Source: Streptomyces flaveolus (GTDB lineage Bacteria > Actinomycetota > Actinomycetes > Streptomycetales > Streptomycetaceae). From it: 64,000 bases of DNA. The stretch spans positions 186,001 to 250,000 of the forward strand of contig NZ_JNWV01000010.1 in NCBI RefSeq assembly GCF_000716535.1, given 5' to 3'. The stretch's first letter is position 1; each line of letters begins with the position of its first letter. Shown one piece after another: positions 32,961-41,886 of this stretch. The notes beneath the pieces were generated by a model. That model was not told the origin of the DNA. It did no database searches and saw only the letters and a list, made by a program, of their open reading frames with translations. A program made the position numbers and the translations under genes.

Positions 32961-35519
32961 ATGCGAAGAACCCGCGCCCTCACCGCCGTGCTGGCCCTCG
33001 CCGCCGGGCTGCTGTCCGGCACCCCGCCCGCACTGGCCGCCTCCGCCCCGCGCACGGCCCTCGCGGCGGACACCTACACCTGGAAGAACGTCCGGATCGA
33101 CGGCGGCGGCTTCGTCCCCGGGATCGTCTTCAACCGCTCCGAAAAGAACCTGGTCTACGCCCGCACCGACATCGGCGGCGCCTACCGGTGGCAGGAGCCG
33201 ACGAAGACGTGGACGCCGCTGCTGGACTCGGTCGGCTGGAACGAATGGGGCCACACCGGCGTGGTGAGCCTGGCCTCCGACCCGGTCGACCCGGACAAGG
33301 TGTACGCGGCCGTCGGGACGTACACCAACGGCTGGGACCCGGCGAACGGCGCGGTGCTGCGCTCCGCCGACCGGGGCGCGAGCTGGGGCAAGGCCGACCT
33401 GCCCTTCAAGCTGGGCGGCAACATGCCCGGCCGGGGCATGGGCGAGCGGCTGGCGATCGACCCGAACAGGAACAGCGTGCTGTACCTGGGCGCGCCCAGC
33501 GGCAGGGGCCTGTGGCGGTCGACGGACTCGGGGGCGACCTGGTCGCAGGTGACGAGCTTCCCGAACCCCGGCACCTACCAGCAGGACCCGAGCGACACGA
33601 CCGGCTACGCGAGTGACAACCAGGGCATCGTCTGGGTCACCTTCGACGAGTCCACGGGGACGTCCGGGAGCGCGACGAGGACGATCTACGTCGGGGTCGC
33701 CGACAAGGACAACGCGGTCTACCGCTCGACGGACGCGGGCGCCACCTGGACCCGGCTGGCCGGCCAGCCGACCGGATACCTGGCGCACAAGGGCGTGCTG
33801 GACACGGAGAACGGGTTCCTGTACCTCGCCTACAGCGACAAGGGCGGTCCCTACGACGGCGGCAAGGGCCGGCTGATGCGGTACGCGACGGCCACCGGCA
33901 CCTGGACGGACATCAGCCCGGTCGCGGAGGCGGACACCTACTACGGCTTCAGCGGGCTGACGGTCGACCGCCGGCACCCGTCCACCGTCATGGCGACCGC
34001 GTACAGCTCCTGGTGGCCGGACACCCAGCTCTTCCGCTCCACCGACAGCGGCGCCACCTGGACGAAGGCCTGGGACTACACGTCGTATCCCGACCGCTCG
34101 AACCGGTACACCATCGACGTGTCCTCCTCCCCCTGGCTCACCTTCGGTGCCACCCCGTCACCGCCCGAACAGACGCCGAAACTGGGCTGGATGACGGAGG
34201 CACTGGAGATCGACCCGTTCGACTCCTCGCGCATGATGTACGGGACGGGCGCCACGCTCTACGGCACCGAGAACCTCACCGAGTGGGACGGCGGCGGCCG
34301 GTTCACGGTGCAGCCGATGGTGCGGGGCCTGGAGGAGACGGCGGTCAACGACCTCGCGGCGCCGCCCTCAGGTGACGCCCGGCTGTTCAGCGCCCTCGGC
34401 GACATCGGCGGCTTCCGGCACACGGACCTCACCGAGGTGCCGTCGATGATGTACACCTCCCCCACCTTCACGACGACCACGAGCCTGGACTTCGCGGAGT
34501 CGGACCCCGCGACGGTGGTCCGGGTCGGCGACCTGGACTCGGGCCCGCACATCGCGTTCTCCACGGACGACGGCGCCAACTGGTTCGCGGGGACCGATCC
34601 CCCGGGTGTCTCGGGCGGCGGCACGGTGGCCGCGGCGGCCGACGGCGGCCGGTTCGTGTGGAGCCCGGACGGCACGGGCGTGCGGTACGCGACGGGCTTC
34701 GGCACGTCCTGGACGGCGTCGAGCGGCATCCCGTCCGGCGCGCTCGTCGAGTCGGACCGCGTCGACCCGAAGACCTTCTACGGCTTCAAGTCCGGGAAGT
34801 TCTACGTCAGTAAGGACGGCGGCGCCACTTTCACCGCCTCCTCCGCGACGGGCCTGCCGAGCGGGGACAGCGTGCGCTTCAAGGCGCTGCCCGGCACGAA
34901 GGGCGACGTCTGGCTGGCGGGCGGGGCGACGGACGGCGCGTACGGCCTGTGGCACTCCACGGACGGCGGCGCGAGCTTCGCCAAGCTGTCGAACGTCGAG
35001 CAGGCCGACACGGTCGGCTTCGGCAAGGCCGCGACGGGAGCCTCGTACCAGACGCTGTACACCAGCGCGAAGATCGGCGGAGTGCGCGGCATCTTCCGCT
35101 CCACGGACGAGGGAGCGAGCTGGACCCGCGTCAACGACGACGCCCACCAGTGGGGCTGGACGGGTGCGGCGATCACCGGCGACCCGCGGGTGTACGGCCG
35201 GGTGTACGTCGCGACCAACGGCCGGGGCGTCGTCTACGGCGACACCTCCGACACGAGCGGCGGCGACGGCGGGAGCGGTGGCGGTGGCGGTGGCGGTGGC
35301 GGTGGCGGTGGCGGTGGTACGACTCCGCCACCGGCCGGCGCCTGCACGGTCACCTACGAGATCACCAACCAGTGGGCCGACGGCTTCCAGGCGGAGGTAC
35401 GACTGACCAACACCGGCGCGACGGCCTGGAACGGCTGGTCCCTCCGCTGGACCTTCCCCGACGGCCAGAGGATCAGCACATGTGGAACGCCGACCACACG
35501 CAGTCGGGTTCGGCGGTGA
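32961..35519 (+). CDS. Secreted GH74 xyloglucanase with frameshifted C-terminal CBM2
   Basis: 852 residues as read. A signal peptide (TRALTAVLALAAGLLSG) is followed by a GH74 double seven-bladed propeller with repeated Asp-box-like strands (STDSGATW, STDAGATW, STDGGASF, STDEGASW) and TYTWKNVRIDGGGFVPGIVF at the front. A Ser/Gly-rich linker of 14 consecutive Gly codons sits near 35280-35320. CBM2 then starts (CTVTYEITNQWADGFQAEVRL) but goes out of frame after DGQRIS at about 35477 and ends as TCGTPTTRSRVRR. GH74 enzymes cleave xyloglucan. Catalysis should survive but binding to cellulose is probably lost. GAGGGGA lies upstream of ATG 32961. Confidence 0.9.
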   Translation: MRRTRALTAVLALAAGLLSGTPPALAASAPRTALAADTYTWKNVRIDGGGFVPGIVFNRSEKNLVYARTDIGGAYRWQEPTKTWTPLLDSVGWNEWGHTGVVSLASDPVDPDKVYAAVGTYTNGWDPANGAVLRSADRGASWGKADLPFKLGGNMPGRGMGERLAIDPNRNSVLYLGAPSGRGLWRSTDSGATWSQVTSFPNPGTYQQDPSDTTGYASDNQGIVWVTFDESTGTSGSATRTIYVGVADKDNAVYRSTDAGATWTRLAGQPTGYLAHKGVLDTENGFLYLAYSDKGGPYDGGKGRLMRYATATGTWTDISPVAEADTYYGFSGLTVDRRHPSTVMATAYSSWWPDTQLFRSTDSGATWTKAWDYTSYPDRSNRYTIDVSSSPWLTFGATPSPPEQTPKLGWMTEALEIDPFDSSRMMYGTGATLYGTENLTEWDGGGRFTVQPMVRGLEETAVNDLAAPPSGDARLFSALGDIGGFRHTDLTEVPSMMYTSPTFTTTTSLDFAESDPATVVRVGDLDSGPHIAFSTDDGANWFAGTDPPGVSGGGTVAAAADGGRFVWSPDGTGVRYATGFGTSWTASSGIPSGALVESDRVDPKTFYGFKSGKFYVSKDGGATFTASSATGLPSGDSVRFKALPGTKGDVWLAGGATDGAYGLWHSTDGGASFAKLSNVEQADTVGFGKAATGASYQTLYTSAKIGGVRGIFRSTDEGASWTRVNDDAHQWGWTGAAITGDPRVYGRVYVATNGRGVVYGDTSDTSGGDGGSGGGGGGGGGGGGGGTTPPPAGACTVTYEITNQWADGFQAEVRLTNTGATAWNGWSLRWTFPDGQRISTCGTPTTRSRVRR

Positions 35520-35656
35520 CGGCGAAGAACGTGACCTGGAACGGTACCGTGCCGGCGGGCTCCTCGGTCGCCTTCGGCTTCACGGGCAGCCGGTCGGGCG
35601 CGAACTCGGAGCCGGCGGTGTTCACCCTGGGCGGCCGGAGCTGCGCGACCGGCTGA
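35477..35656 (+). pseudogene. Out-of-frame end of the GH74 CBM2
   Basis: In the next frame the missing CBM2 half continues perfectly: MWNADHTQSGSAVTAKN, NVTWNGTVPAGSSVAFGF and SEPAVFTLGGRSCATG, ending at a stop at 35656. One missing C (AGCAC where AGCCAC would restore DGQRISHMWN) explains the break, so the original gene ran 32961-35656. It may be a real mutation or a sequencing error. The following 35657-35923 shows no recognisable feature. Confidence 0.85.
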
Positions 35657-35923
35657 CCGCGTGGCACTGGTGCGGCGGCGGTTCCCGTGGTGTCCTGGTA
35701 GTGGCGGGAAGGACGCGTTGTCAGACGCGGGGAAGCGGCCGGCAGCCGCGCACCGCGCAATCCTGATCCGCGAGAAGCGGGTGACGCCCTTCCCGTCCTG
35801 TCGTGCCGGGGCCGCCGCGTGGCGATCTCCGCGGAGAGCGCCCCGGCGTCCGGCACGGATCTCGGACGGCAGGGGCCGGAGGGGCGCTCGTCGCACTGGG
35901 CCCGGACAGGACCCGCGCTCGGT

Positions 35924-36688
35924 TCATGGTGACGCGGGCGGAGTCGGCGCCGGCTTGCGGAAGGCGCGCAGGCTGAAGCGCGGGTCGGGGCGCGGACGGT
36001 CCTGGTCGGGCAGTTCGGCCAGGCGGGCGGCGAACTCCTCGGTGCGCGGCTCGCCGGGCGGCAGCAGGGTGAACCAGCCGCGGCGCAGGTCGGCGACGGT
36101 GGTGCGGGGGCTGCGGCCCTGCCCGGTGCCGCGGAAGGAGCCGTGTCCGGCGGGTCCGAGTCCGTGCCGGGCGGCGTGGGCGGTGACCGTTCCGGCGGCG
36201 TCGGCGGCGGGGCGGCGCGGGCGGGCGGCGAGGACGCCGTCGATGTCGCTGCCGACGTCGTGCGCGGCGGCCTTGTCGACGGTGGTGACGTACACCCCGC
36301 CGGGGCGCAGCACGCGGGCGCACTCGCCGACGACCGCGCCCACGTCCTCGGGGTCGTCCAGCAGGTGCAGCAACCAGATGCTGGTGACCGCGTCGAAGGC
36401 GCCGTCCGGGAAGGGCAGTCGGCGGCTGTCCGCCCGTACGACCGCGCCGGGCAGCCGGTCCGACGCCCTGCGGACCATGGCGGGGCTGAGGTCCGCGCCG
36501 GTCACCCGCAGCCCCGGGCGCGCGGCGGCGAGCCGCCGGGTGACGATCCCGGTGCCGCAGGCGACGTCGAGGAGGCGGCCCGGCTTCCCCGGTATCAGAC
36601 CGAGGACGGCCTGTGCGGCCTCGTGCGCGCGAGCCTCGCCGCCGCGCGAGGTGTCGTAGTCGCCGGCTTCCTTGTCGTAGTCGAGCAC
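35924..36688 (-). CDS. Class I SAM-dependent methyltransferase
   Basis: 254 residues with a Methyltransf_11-type core: motif I RLLDVACGTGIVTRRLA, VTGADLSPAMVRRAS, PFPDGAFDAVTSIWLLHLLD and RVLRPGGVYVTTVDKA. It resembles UbiE/COQ5-like small-molecule methyltransferases, but the target is unknown. The C-terminal third is Pro/Arg-rich. It starts five bases after the pterin dehydratase gene on the same strand, so the two are probably one operon. Confidence 0.85.
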   Translation of the reverse strand: MLDYDKEAGDYDTSRGGEARAHEAAQAVLGLIPGKPGRLLDVACGTGIVTRRLAAARPGLRVTGADLSPAMVRRASDRLPGAVVRADSRRLPFPDGAFDAVTSIWLLHLLDDPEDVGAVVGECARVLRPGGVYVTTVDKAAAHDVGSDIDGVLAARPRRPAADAAGTVTAHAARHGLGPAGHGSFRGTGQGRSPRTTVADLRRGWFTLLPPGEPRTEEFAARLAELPDQDRPRPDPRFSLRAFRKPAPTPPASP

Positions 36689-36693
36689 ATCGC

Positions 36694-36999
36694 TCAGTGT
36701 GCTCCGTGACCTGGGACGATGTCCTCCACCCTGCGGGCGAGAGCGAAGTCCTTCGCGGTGACGGCGCCGCCCGCGCTGTGGGTGTTCACGCTGAGGGAGA
36801 CGGTGTTGTAGCCGAGGGTGAGGTCGGAGTGGTGGTCCAGCTCGTCCTGGATGCCGGCGATGTGCACGACGAGGGCCGCCGCGGCGAAGTGGGAGCCGAG
36901 CCGGTAGGAGCGGGTGAGGCGGTCGCCGTCCACCGACCAGCCGGGCAGCTCGGCCAGCCGGTCCTCGATCTCCTTCTGCGACAGCGGTTCGACGGCCAT
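36694..36999 (-). CDS. 4a-hydroxytetrahydrobiopterin dehydratase (PCD/DCoH)
   Basis: 101 residues from ATG 36999 with GAAGGGAG upstream. The family signature is complete: LPGWSVDGDRLTRSYRL, HIAGIQDELDHHSDLTLGYN, VSLSVNTHSAGGAVTAKDFA. The histidines of the HH motif and the later TH are catalytic in dehydrating the 4a-carbinolamine formed by pterin-dependent hydroxylases. No hydroxylase is in the window, so the partner lies elsewhere or the protein serves a cofactor-recycling or moonlighting role. Confidence 0.92.
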   Translation of the reverse strand: MAVEPLSQKEIEDRLAELPGWSVDGDRLTRSYRLGSHFAAAALVVHIAGIQDELDHHSDLTLGYNTVSLSVNTHSAGGAVTAKDFALARRVEDIVPGHGAH

Positions 37000-37145
37000 G
37001 GCCCGGGCTCCCTTCGCTGCGTGCCCCCTGCGGGGCGTGGCGGGTACGGGTTCAGCCTGCCACGTCGACGAGGGGCTCGGCACCGCGACGCGGCCCCGCA
37101 CAATCCGCTCGTTCCCCCGCCCCGGGCTCGACTAGGGTCGGCGGC

Positions 37146-37973
37146 ATGCCTCTCCCCGCGTCCGGTCCCACCGTTTCCGTCGACGTCACCGGCAAGGGCG
37201 TCGGCCCGCTGTTGCGCGCCTGGCGGGAGCGGCGGCGGATCTCGCAGCTCGACCTGGCGCTGCGCGCCGACTCCTCGGCGCGGCACATCAGCTTCGTGGA
37301 GACCGGCCGGTCCCGGCCCAGCGAGGAGATGGTGCTGCGGCTCGCCGAACGGCTGGACGTGCCGGTGCGGGAGCGCAACGCCCTGCTGCTGGCGGCCGGT
37401 TACGCGCCGCGCTATCCGGAGACCCCGCTGGACGACCCGGCGCTGGACGCGCTGCGCGACGGCATGGAGCGGCTCATCCGGGGCTACGAGCCCTACCCCG
37501 CGCTGGTGGTCGACGCCTGCTACACGGTCCTCGCCGCGAACCGGGGCATCGCCCTGCTGCTGGAGGGCGTGCCGGAGGAGCTGATGGTCCCGGCGCCGAA
37601 CGCGATGCGGCTGACCCTGCATCCGGAGGGGCTGGCACCGCGCATCAGGAATCTGCGGGAGTGGCGCGGGCATCTGCTGTCCCAGATGGAGCGGGAGATC
37701 GCCCTGCACCGCTCGGACCGGCTCCGCGCCCTGTACGAGGAGGTGGCGGCCTATCCGGTGCCCGAGGAGCCGTCCGGCGGCGAACCCGCCGAGCCCGTGC
37801 CGTACTTCGCGCTGCCGCTGCGCATCGAGCACGCCGGCCGGACCCTGTCGTTCGTGTCCTCGATCTCCACGTTCAACACGCCGATGGACGTCACGGTCGC
37901 CGAACTCGCCATCGAGACGTTCCTGCCGGCGGACCCGGCGACCGCCAAGTACCTGCACACGCTGACCGGTTGA
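37146..37973 (+). CDS. XRE family regulator with MmyB-like ligand-binding domain
   Basis: 275 residues. The HTH is in LLRAWRERRRISQLDLALRA with ARHISFVETGRSRPSEEMVL. The rest is the MmyB-like PAS-type domain (LIRGYEPYPALVVDACYTVLAANRGIALLL...LRLTLHPEGLAPRIRNL...ISTFNTPMDVTVAELAIETFLP). Members of this family are thought to sense fatty acyl or small hydrophobic ligands and usually control an adjacent oxidoreductase. Here the neighbour is the divergent pterin dehydratase-methyltransferase pair. Confidence 0.9.
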   Translation: MPLPASGPTVSVDVTGKGVGPLLRAWRERRRISQLDLALRADSSARHISFVETGRSRPSEEMVLRLAERLDVPVRERNALLLAAGYAPRYPETPLDDPALDALRDGMERLIRGYEPYPALVVDACYTVLAANRGIALLLEGVPEELMVPAPNAMRLTLHPEGLAPRIRNLREWRGHLLSQMEREIALHRSDRLRALYEEVAAYPVPEEPSGGEPAEPVPYFALPLRIEHAGRTLSFVSSISTFNTPMDVTVAELAIETFLPADPATAKYLHTLTG

Positions 37974-38060
37974 GGCTCCTTGCCTCGGGCACGTGTGCGA
38001 GACGGCAACACATGACAGACTGCTCCCCGCGTGAATCGGTGCGCAGGGGAGGGCGTGGCG

Positions 38061-38924
38061 GTGAGTGAGCGGCGGGCTGCGCCCACCGTGGGTCAGGTGG
38101 TGCTGGGCAAGCGGTTGCAGGAGCTGCGGGAGGCCGCGGGACTCAGCCGTGAGGAGGCCGCCCGGGTCCTGCGGGTGGCGTCGGCGACCGTACGGCGGAT
38201 GGAGATGGCCGAGGTCGCGTTGAAGATCCCTTACGTGCAGGTGCTGGTGACCACCTACGGGGTGCCGGAGGAGGAGGCCGACGCGTTCGTGCGGCTGGCC
38301 GAGGAGGCGAACCAGCCGGGCTGGTGGCAGCGGTTCCACGACGTGCTGCCGGACTGGTTCAGCCTGTACGTCAGTCTGGAGGGCGCCGCCCGGGTCATCC
38401 GCTCCTACGAGCCGCACTTCGTGCCCGGTCTGCTGCAGACCGAGGAGTACGCGCGCGCGGTGATGGAGGCGGGGACGATCGGGCAGACCTCGCCGGAGAC
38501 GGTCGAGCGGCACGTGTCGCTGCGCATGGAGCGACAGCGGCTGCTGGAGCGGGAGGACCCGCCCCATCTGTGGGTGATCATGGACGAGACGGTGCTCAGG
38601 CGCCCGGTGAGCATGCGGCCCGAGGTGCTGCGGGACCAGTTGGACCGGCTGCTGGAGTACGCCGGGCGGGACCGGGTCACGCTGCAGATCGCCGAGTTCG
38701 CGTCGGGCCCGCACCCGGGGACGTACGCGCCGTTCACGCTGTTCCGGTTCGCCGAGCCGGAGCTGCCGGACATGGTGTTCACCGAGTACCTGACGGGCGC
38801 CCTCTATCTGGACTCGCGTCAGGAGGTGGCCGCGCACCTGGAGGTGCTGGACCACATGACGGCCCGGGCCGCGTCCGCCCAGCGCACGCTGAAGCTGCTG
38901 CGGGAGCACCGCAAGAGCCTCTGA
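38061..38924 (+). CDS. XRE family regulator with DUF5753 (Scr1-type) domain
   Basis: 287 residues from GTG 38061, seven bases after AGGGGAGGG; an earlier GTG at 38031 is possible but lacks such a site. The N-terminal HTH is LGKRLQELREAAGLSREEAA with VASATVRRMEMAEV. The C-terminal DUF5753 region has IRSYEPHFVPGLLQTEEYARAV and LQIAEFASGPHPG. Such regulators are abundant in Streptomyces and are often paired with a DUF397 protein; no DUF397 gene follows here, so this one stands alone. Confidence 0.88.
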   Translation: MSERRAAPTVGQVVLGKRLQELREAAGLSREEAARVLRVASATVRRMEMAEVALKIPYVQVLVTTYGVPEEEADAFVRLAEEANQPGWWQRFHDVLPDWFSLYVSLEGAARVIRSYEPHFVPGLLQTEEYARAVMEAGTIGQTSPETVERHVSLRMERQRLLEREDPPHLWVIMDETVLRRPVSMRPEVLRDQLDRLLEYAGRDRVTLQIAEFASGPHPGTYAPFTLFRFAEPELPDMVFTEYLTGALYLDSRQEVAAHLEVLDHMTARAASAQRTLKLLREHRKSL

Positions 38925-39054
38925 GCCCGGTGTGACCCGTACGGGTCTGCGGACGGGTGCGTTCCCGGGGCCGCCCCTAGGTTCTGAGTAGTGCCCGAGT
39001 GGTGCGGCCCCGGCCAGGCGGGCGGGGCCGCCCCGGCGACGCGAAGGAGGCCTG

Positions 39055-39549
39055 ATGCCCTCGGACGCGGTGCTCTACCAGGCGGCGGCCCTGTGCCTGA
39101 CCTACCCGGACGACGACCTGATCGCCCGGCTGCCGCTGCTGCGCGAGGCCGCCCCACAGCTACGGGCGTTCACCGACCACGCGGCCGTCACCCCGCAGCG
39201 GGAACTGGCCGCGCACTATGTGCGGGTCTTCGACCCAGGGAACCGGCACAGCCTGTACCTGAGCCAGTGGCACGACGGCGGCACCCGGCGGCGCGGGACG
39301 GCCCTGGTCCGCTTCCAGGACGTCTACCGCCGGCACGGCCTGGAGTGCAGCGGCAACGAGCTGCCGGACTTCCTGCCGGCGGTGCTGGAGTTCACCTCGC
39401 GGACCGGCGACACCGGCCTGCTGACCGAGTACCGCGACGGCCTGGAGCGGCTGCGGACCCGGTTGACCGACTACGGCACACCGTACGCGGGCGTCCTGGA
39501 CGCGGTGTGCGCCACCGTGCCGGCCCCGCCCACCGCGGCACCCCCGTGA
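39055..39549 (+). CDS. narJ: Nitrate reductase assembly chaperone NarJ, orphan copy
   Basis: 164 residues from ATG 39055 with GAAGGAGG upstream. NarJ-type features are present: YQAAALCLTYPDDDLIARLPLL at the start, AAHYVRVFDPGNRHSLYLSQ, and ELPDFLPAVLEFTS, with a LDAVCATVP tail. NarJ binds apo-NarG and helps insert the molybdenum cofactor and Fe-S centre. It normally sits between narH and narI, but no narG, narH or narI is nearby, and a strong hairpin follows the stop immediately. It may serve a distant nar operon or another molybdoenzyme. Confidence 0.85.
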   Translation: MPSDAVLYQAAALCLTYPDDDLIARLPLLREAAPQLRAFTDHAAVTPQRELAAHYVRVFDPGNRHSLYLSQWHDGGTRRRGTALVRFQDVYRRHGLECSGNELPDFLPAVLEFTSRTGDTGLLTEYRDGLERLRTRLTDYGTPYAGVLDAVCATVPAPPTAAPP

Positions 39550-39586
39550 CCGGATGCCGCGCCCCGGGCGGGGGCGCGGCATCCGG
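39550..39586. terminator. Bidirectional hairpin between narJ and OsmC gene
   Basis: CCGGATGCCGCGCCCC (39550-39565) pairs perfectly with 39571-39586 over a five-base loop: a 16-bp stem that starts right at the narJ stop. Confidence 0.85.
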
Positions 39587-39599
39587 GGCGGTACGGGCG

Positions 39600-40025
39600 T
39601 CAGGCCAGCTCGGCCGTCAGCGTGATCGTCGTACCGGTCAGGGCCTGGCTGACCGGGCAGTTCTTCTTGGCGTCCTCGGCGGCGGACCGGAAGCCGTCCG
39701 CGTCCAGTCCCGGCACCTCGCCGCGCACGGTGAGGTGGATGCCGGTGATGCCCTCGCCGGGCTGGAAGGTGACGTCGGCGTTGGTCTCCAGCCGGGTGGG
39801 CGGGGTGCCGGCGCCGGCCAGGGCGTGCGAGAGGGCCATGGAGAAGCAGCTCGAGTGGGCGGCGGCGATCAGCTCCTCGGGGCTGGTCTTGCCGTTCGCG
39901 TCCTGGGCGCGCGAGGCCCACGTGACCGGCTGCTGGCCGATGCCGGAGGAGTCGAAGGTGACGATGCCGTTGCCTTCGAGCAGGTTGCCTTCCCAGACGG
40001 TGTGCGCGGTGCGCGTGGTTGCCAC
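39600..40025 (-). CDS. OsmC family peroxiredoxin
   Basis: 141 residues from GTG 40025 with AAAGGAAG upstream. OsmC-type catalytic cysteines are both present: SPEELIAAAHSSCFSMALSHAL and KKNCPVSQALTG. The N-terminal swapped strand is HTVWEGNLLEGNG and FDSSG. These homodimeric enzymes reduce organic hydroperoxides using the thiol pair. It faces narJ across the shared hairpin. No OhrR-type regulator adjoins it. Confidence 0.93.
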   Translation of the reverse strand: MATTRTAHTVWEGNLLEGNGIVTFDSSGIGQQPVTWASRAQDANGKTSPEELIAAAHSSCFSMALSHALAGAGTPPTRLETNADVTFQPGEGITGIHLTVRGEVPGLDADGFRSAAEDAKKNCPVSQALTGTTITLTAELA

Positions 40026-40092
40026 GATGCTTCCTTTCGCGAGTGTCGCGGTTCCGGGGTTCCCGGATGTCCCTATCCGATCACATCCGGGC

Positions 40093-41886
40093 TCAGCGCA
40101 CTGAGAAGACCGGCCCACGGGGCGTGAACGGCAGGTGTCTTCCCTGCGGGATCAGATAGGCGTGCTCCCTGCGCACCCGCAGCACGTCGCACCAGCCGTC
40201 GGTGATCACCAGCACCGGCGCGGCGGGCGGGAAGTCCTCGGCCCGGTGCAGCAGGTCGATGCCGGGCTGCAGGACGGTGCCGCCGCGCCCGTGCACCCGT
40301 ACCCGCCCGGCGATCTCGGTGACCGGCAGATAGCCGGCGTCGTGCGGGGCGGCGTCGCAGAACACCACGCGGGCGGCCGGTACGTCCCGGGCCTCGGCGT
40401 AGGAGGCGATGGCCCCGAGCGCCTTGCCGAGCAGGGTGGTGCCCATCGAGCCGGAGGTGTCGAGGACCACCCCGAAGGTGCAGCGGGCGACCTCCTCGGG
40501 CGGGAACCAGCGGCCCGCGCGGGGGATGTCCGGGGTGGAGGCCTGGCGGCGCGCCGGGCGGGCGTAGGACCGTACGGGCTCCGGGCGGGGGACGAACTCG
40601 TCGAACCAGCGGGCCAGTCGCGCGTCCCAGGGCAGCGGCGGGTGGCTGAGGGCGCGGATCTCCTCGACCAGGCCGCCGGGCAGGAAGCCGCGCTCCTGGG
40701 TCTGGTGCAGGTCCAGGCCGCGGGTGAGCCCGCGGCGGTAGAACTCGTCGAGGTCGACGTGGTCGGCGGCCGGGCGCAGCGGGCCGCCGAGGACGTCGCC
40801 TGCGCCCTTGCCGCGCAGCGTGGCCAGGCGCCGCATCCGGCGCAGGTCGCCGGCGATGCGGTCGTAGACCTCCTCCGCGGACAGGCCGGCCAGCCGCGGG
40901 TCGTGCAGCAGCCCCTCGGGCATGGTGCCGACGCGCATCTCGACCAGCCAGCCGTTGATGACGTAGTCGCAGGCGATGTTGAACAGGTAGGGGTCGCGGG
41001 TGCCGCAGCGGTCGCCGTGGCGCAGGGCGGCATGCAGCATCTCGTGGGCGAGGACGAACCGCCACTCCTCGTCCTCGAACGTGCGCAGCGGGTTGACGTA
41101 GATCTCCCCGGCCCCGGGGTCGACGGCGGCGATCTGGATGCCGTGGGCCCGGGCGAGTTCGGCGTCGGCGACCAGGGTGATGCCGGCCGCGATGCCGCCG
41201 AGCAGCGGGTAGGAGGAGATGAACCAGCTCAGGGCCTTCTCCCAGGGGCGGCGCGGGGTCCGCTCGCCGTCGAGGCTGTCCAGGCGTCCGCCGGCCATGT
41301 CCATCGCGGCGGACACGGTCCGGGTCAGGGCGGTGGCGAACGCGAGCTGGCGGTCGGGGGCGGGTCCCCGCCAGGTGAGCCATTCGGTGAGGACCTGGTC
41401 GGGTTCGGGCCCCGCGGTGCCGCAGCGTTCGTAGGCGGGCGGCAGGCCGTGGGCGCGCCAGCGGGCGGCGAGCCGCTCCTCGTCGCCGTCGGGGTAGCTC
41501 ACGGGCAGGTGCTCGGGGGTGGTGCCGACGGGGAAGCCGAGCAGGAAGCGGTTGACGACGACGCAGCGGGCGGCGAGGTCGTACCGGTCGGGCTGTTCCC
41601 GCGCGCCCGGGGCGGCCGGGAGGTGCCCGAAGCCGAGGTGCAGAGCGGCGTGTGCGAGCGCCCACGCCCAGGCGCCGGGGTCGGCGAGCCGGTCGGGGTG
41701 GGCGTGCACGGTGCCGTCGGAGTCGGTGACGACCAGGCCCTCGCGCGGGGCGAAGGCGCAGGTCTCGGTGCGGCACACGTCGAACTCCACGGCCGCGAGG
41801 GCCGGGTTGGCGCGCAGCAGCCGCATGCCCGCGGCGAACGCCTCGCCGGCCGGGTCCCGCTTCTTCTTCGGCGGGGTGCGGCTCAC
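40093..41886 (-). CDS. vWA-like/DUF2201 protein with zincin-type metallopeptidase motif
   Basis: 597 residues from GTG 41886, which overlaps the stop of the MoxR gene (GTGA). The middle carries an HExxH zinc-peptidase-like motif (RFVLAHEMLHAALRHGD) preceded by ALSWFISSYPLLGGIAAG. The C-terminal quarter is a von Willebrand A-like domain with a metal-ion-dependent adhesion motif, VVLDTSGSMG. In established MoxR-vWA pairs the ATPase and the vWA protein cooperate in metal insertion or assembly of a partner complex. A peptidase-like part suggests a processing or binding role, still unknown. Confidence 0.85.
   Translation of the reverse strand: MSRTPPKKKRDPAGEAFAAGMRLLRANPALAAVEFDVCRTETCAFAPREGLVVTDSDGTVHAHPDRLADPGAWAWALAHAALHLGFGHLPAAPGAREQPDRYDLAARCVVVNRFLLGFPVGTTPEHLPVSYPDGDEERLAARWRAHGLPPAYERCGTAGPEPDQVLTEWLTWRGPAPDRQLAFATALTRTVSAAMDMAGGRLDSLDGERTPRRPWEKALSWFISSYPLLGGIAAGITLVADAELARAHGIQIAAVDPGAGEIYVNPLRTFEDEEWRFVLAHEMLHAALRHGDRCGTRDPYLFNIACDYVINGWLVEMRVGTMPEGLLHDPRLAGLSAEEVYDRIAGDLRRMRRLATLRGKGAGDVLGGPLRPAADHVDLDEFYRRGLTRGLDLHQTQERGFLPGGLVEEIRALSHPPLPWDARLARWFDEFVPRPEPVRSYARPARRQASTPDIPRAGRWFPPEEVARCTFGVVLDTSGSMGTTLLGKALGAIASYAEARDVPAARVVFCDAAPHDAGYLPVTEIAGRVRVHGRGGTVLQPGIDLLHRAEDFPPAAPVLVITDGWCDVLRVRREHAYLIPQGRHLPFTPRGPVFSVR

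Noticed and set aside
35281..35325. GGTGGC run in the GH74 gene as a separate regulatory repeat
   Set aside because: It is in frame and encodes the Gly linker between the propeller and CBM2, a normal linker type for these enzymes.
37146..38924. Toxin-antitoxin pair made of the two XRE regulators
   Set aside because: They belong to different regulator families (MmyB-like and DUF5753), neither has a toxin-like partner, and no DUF397 gene is present.
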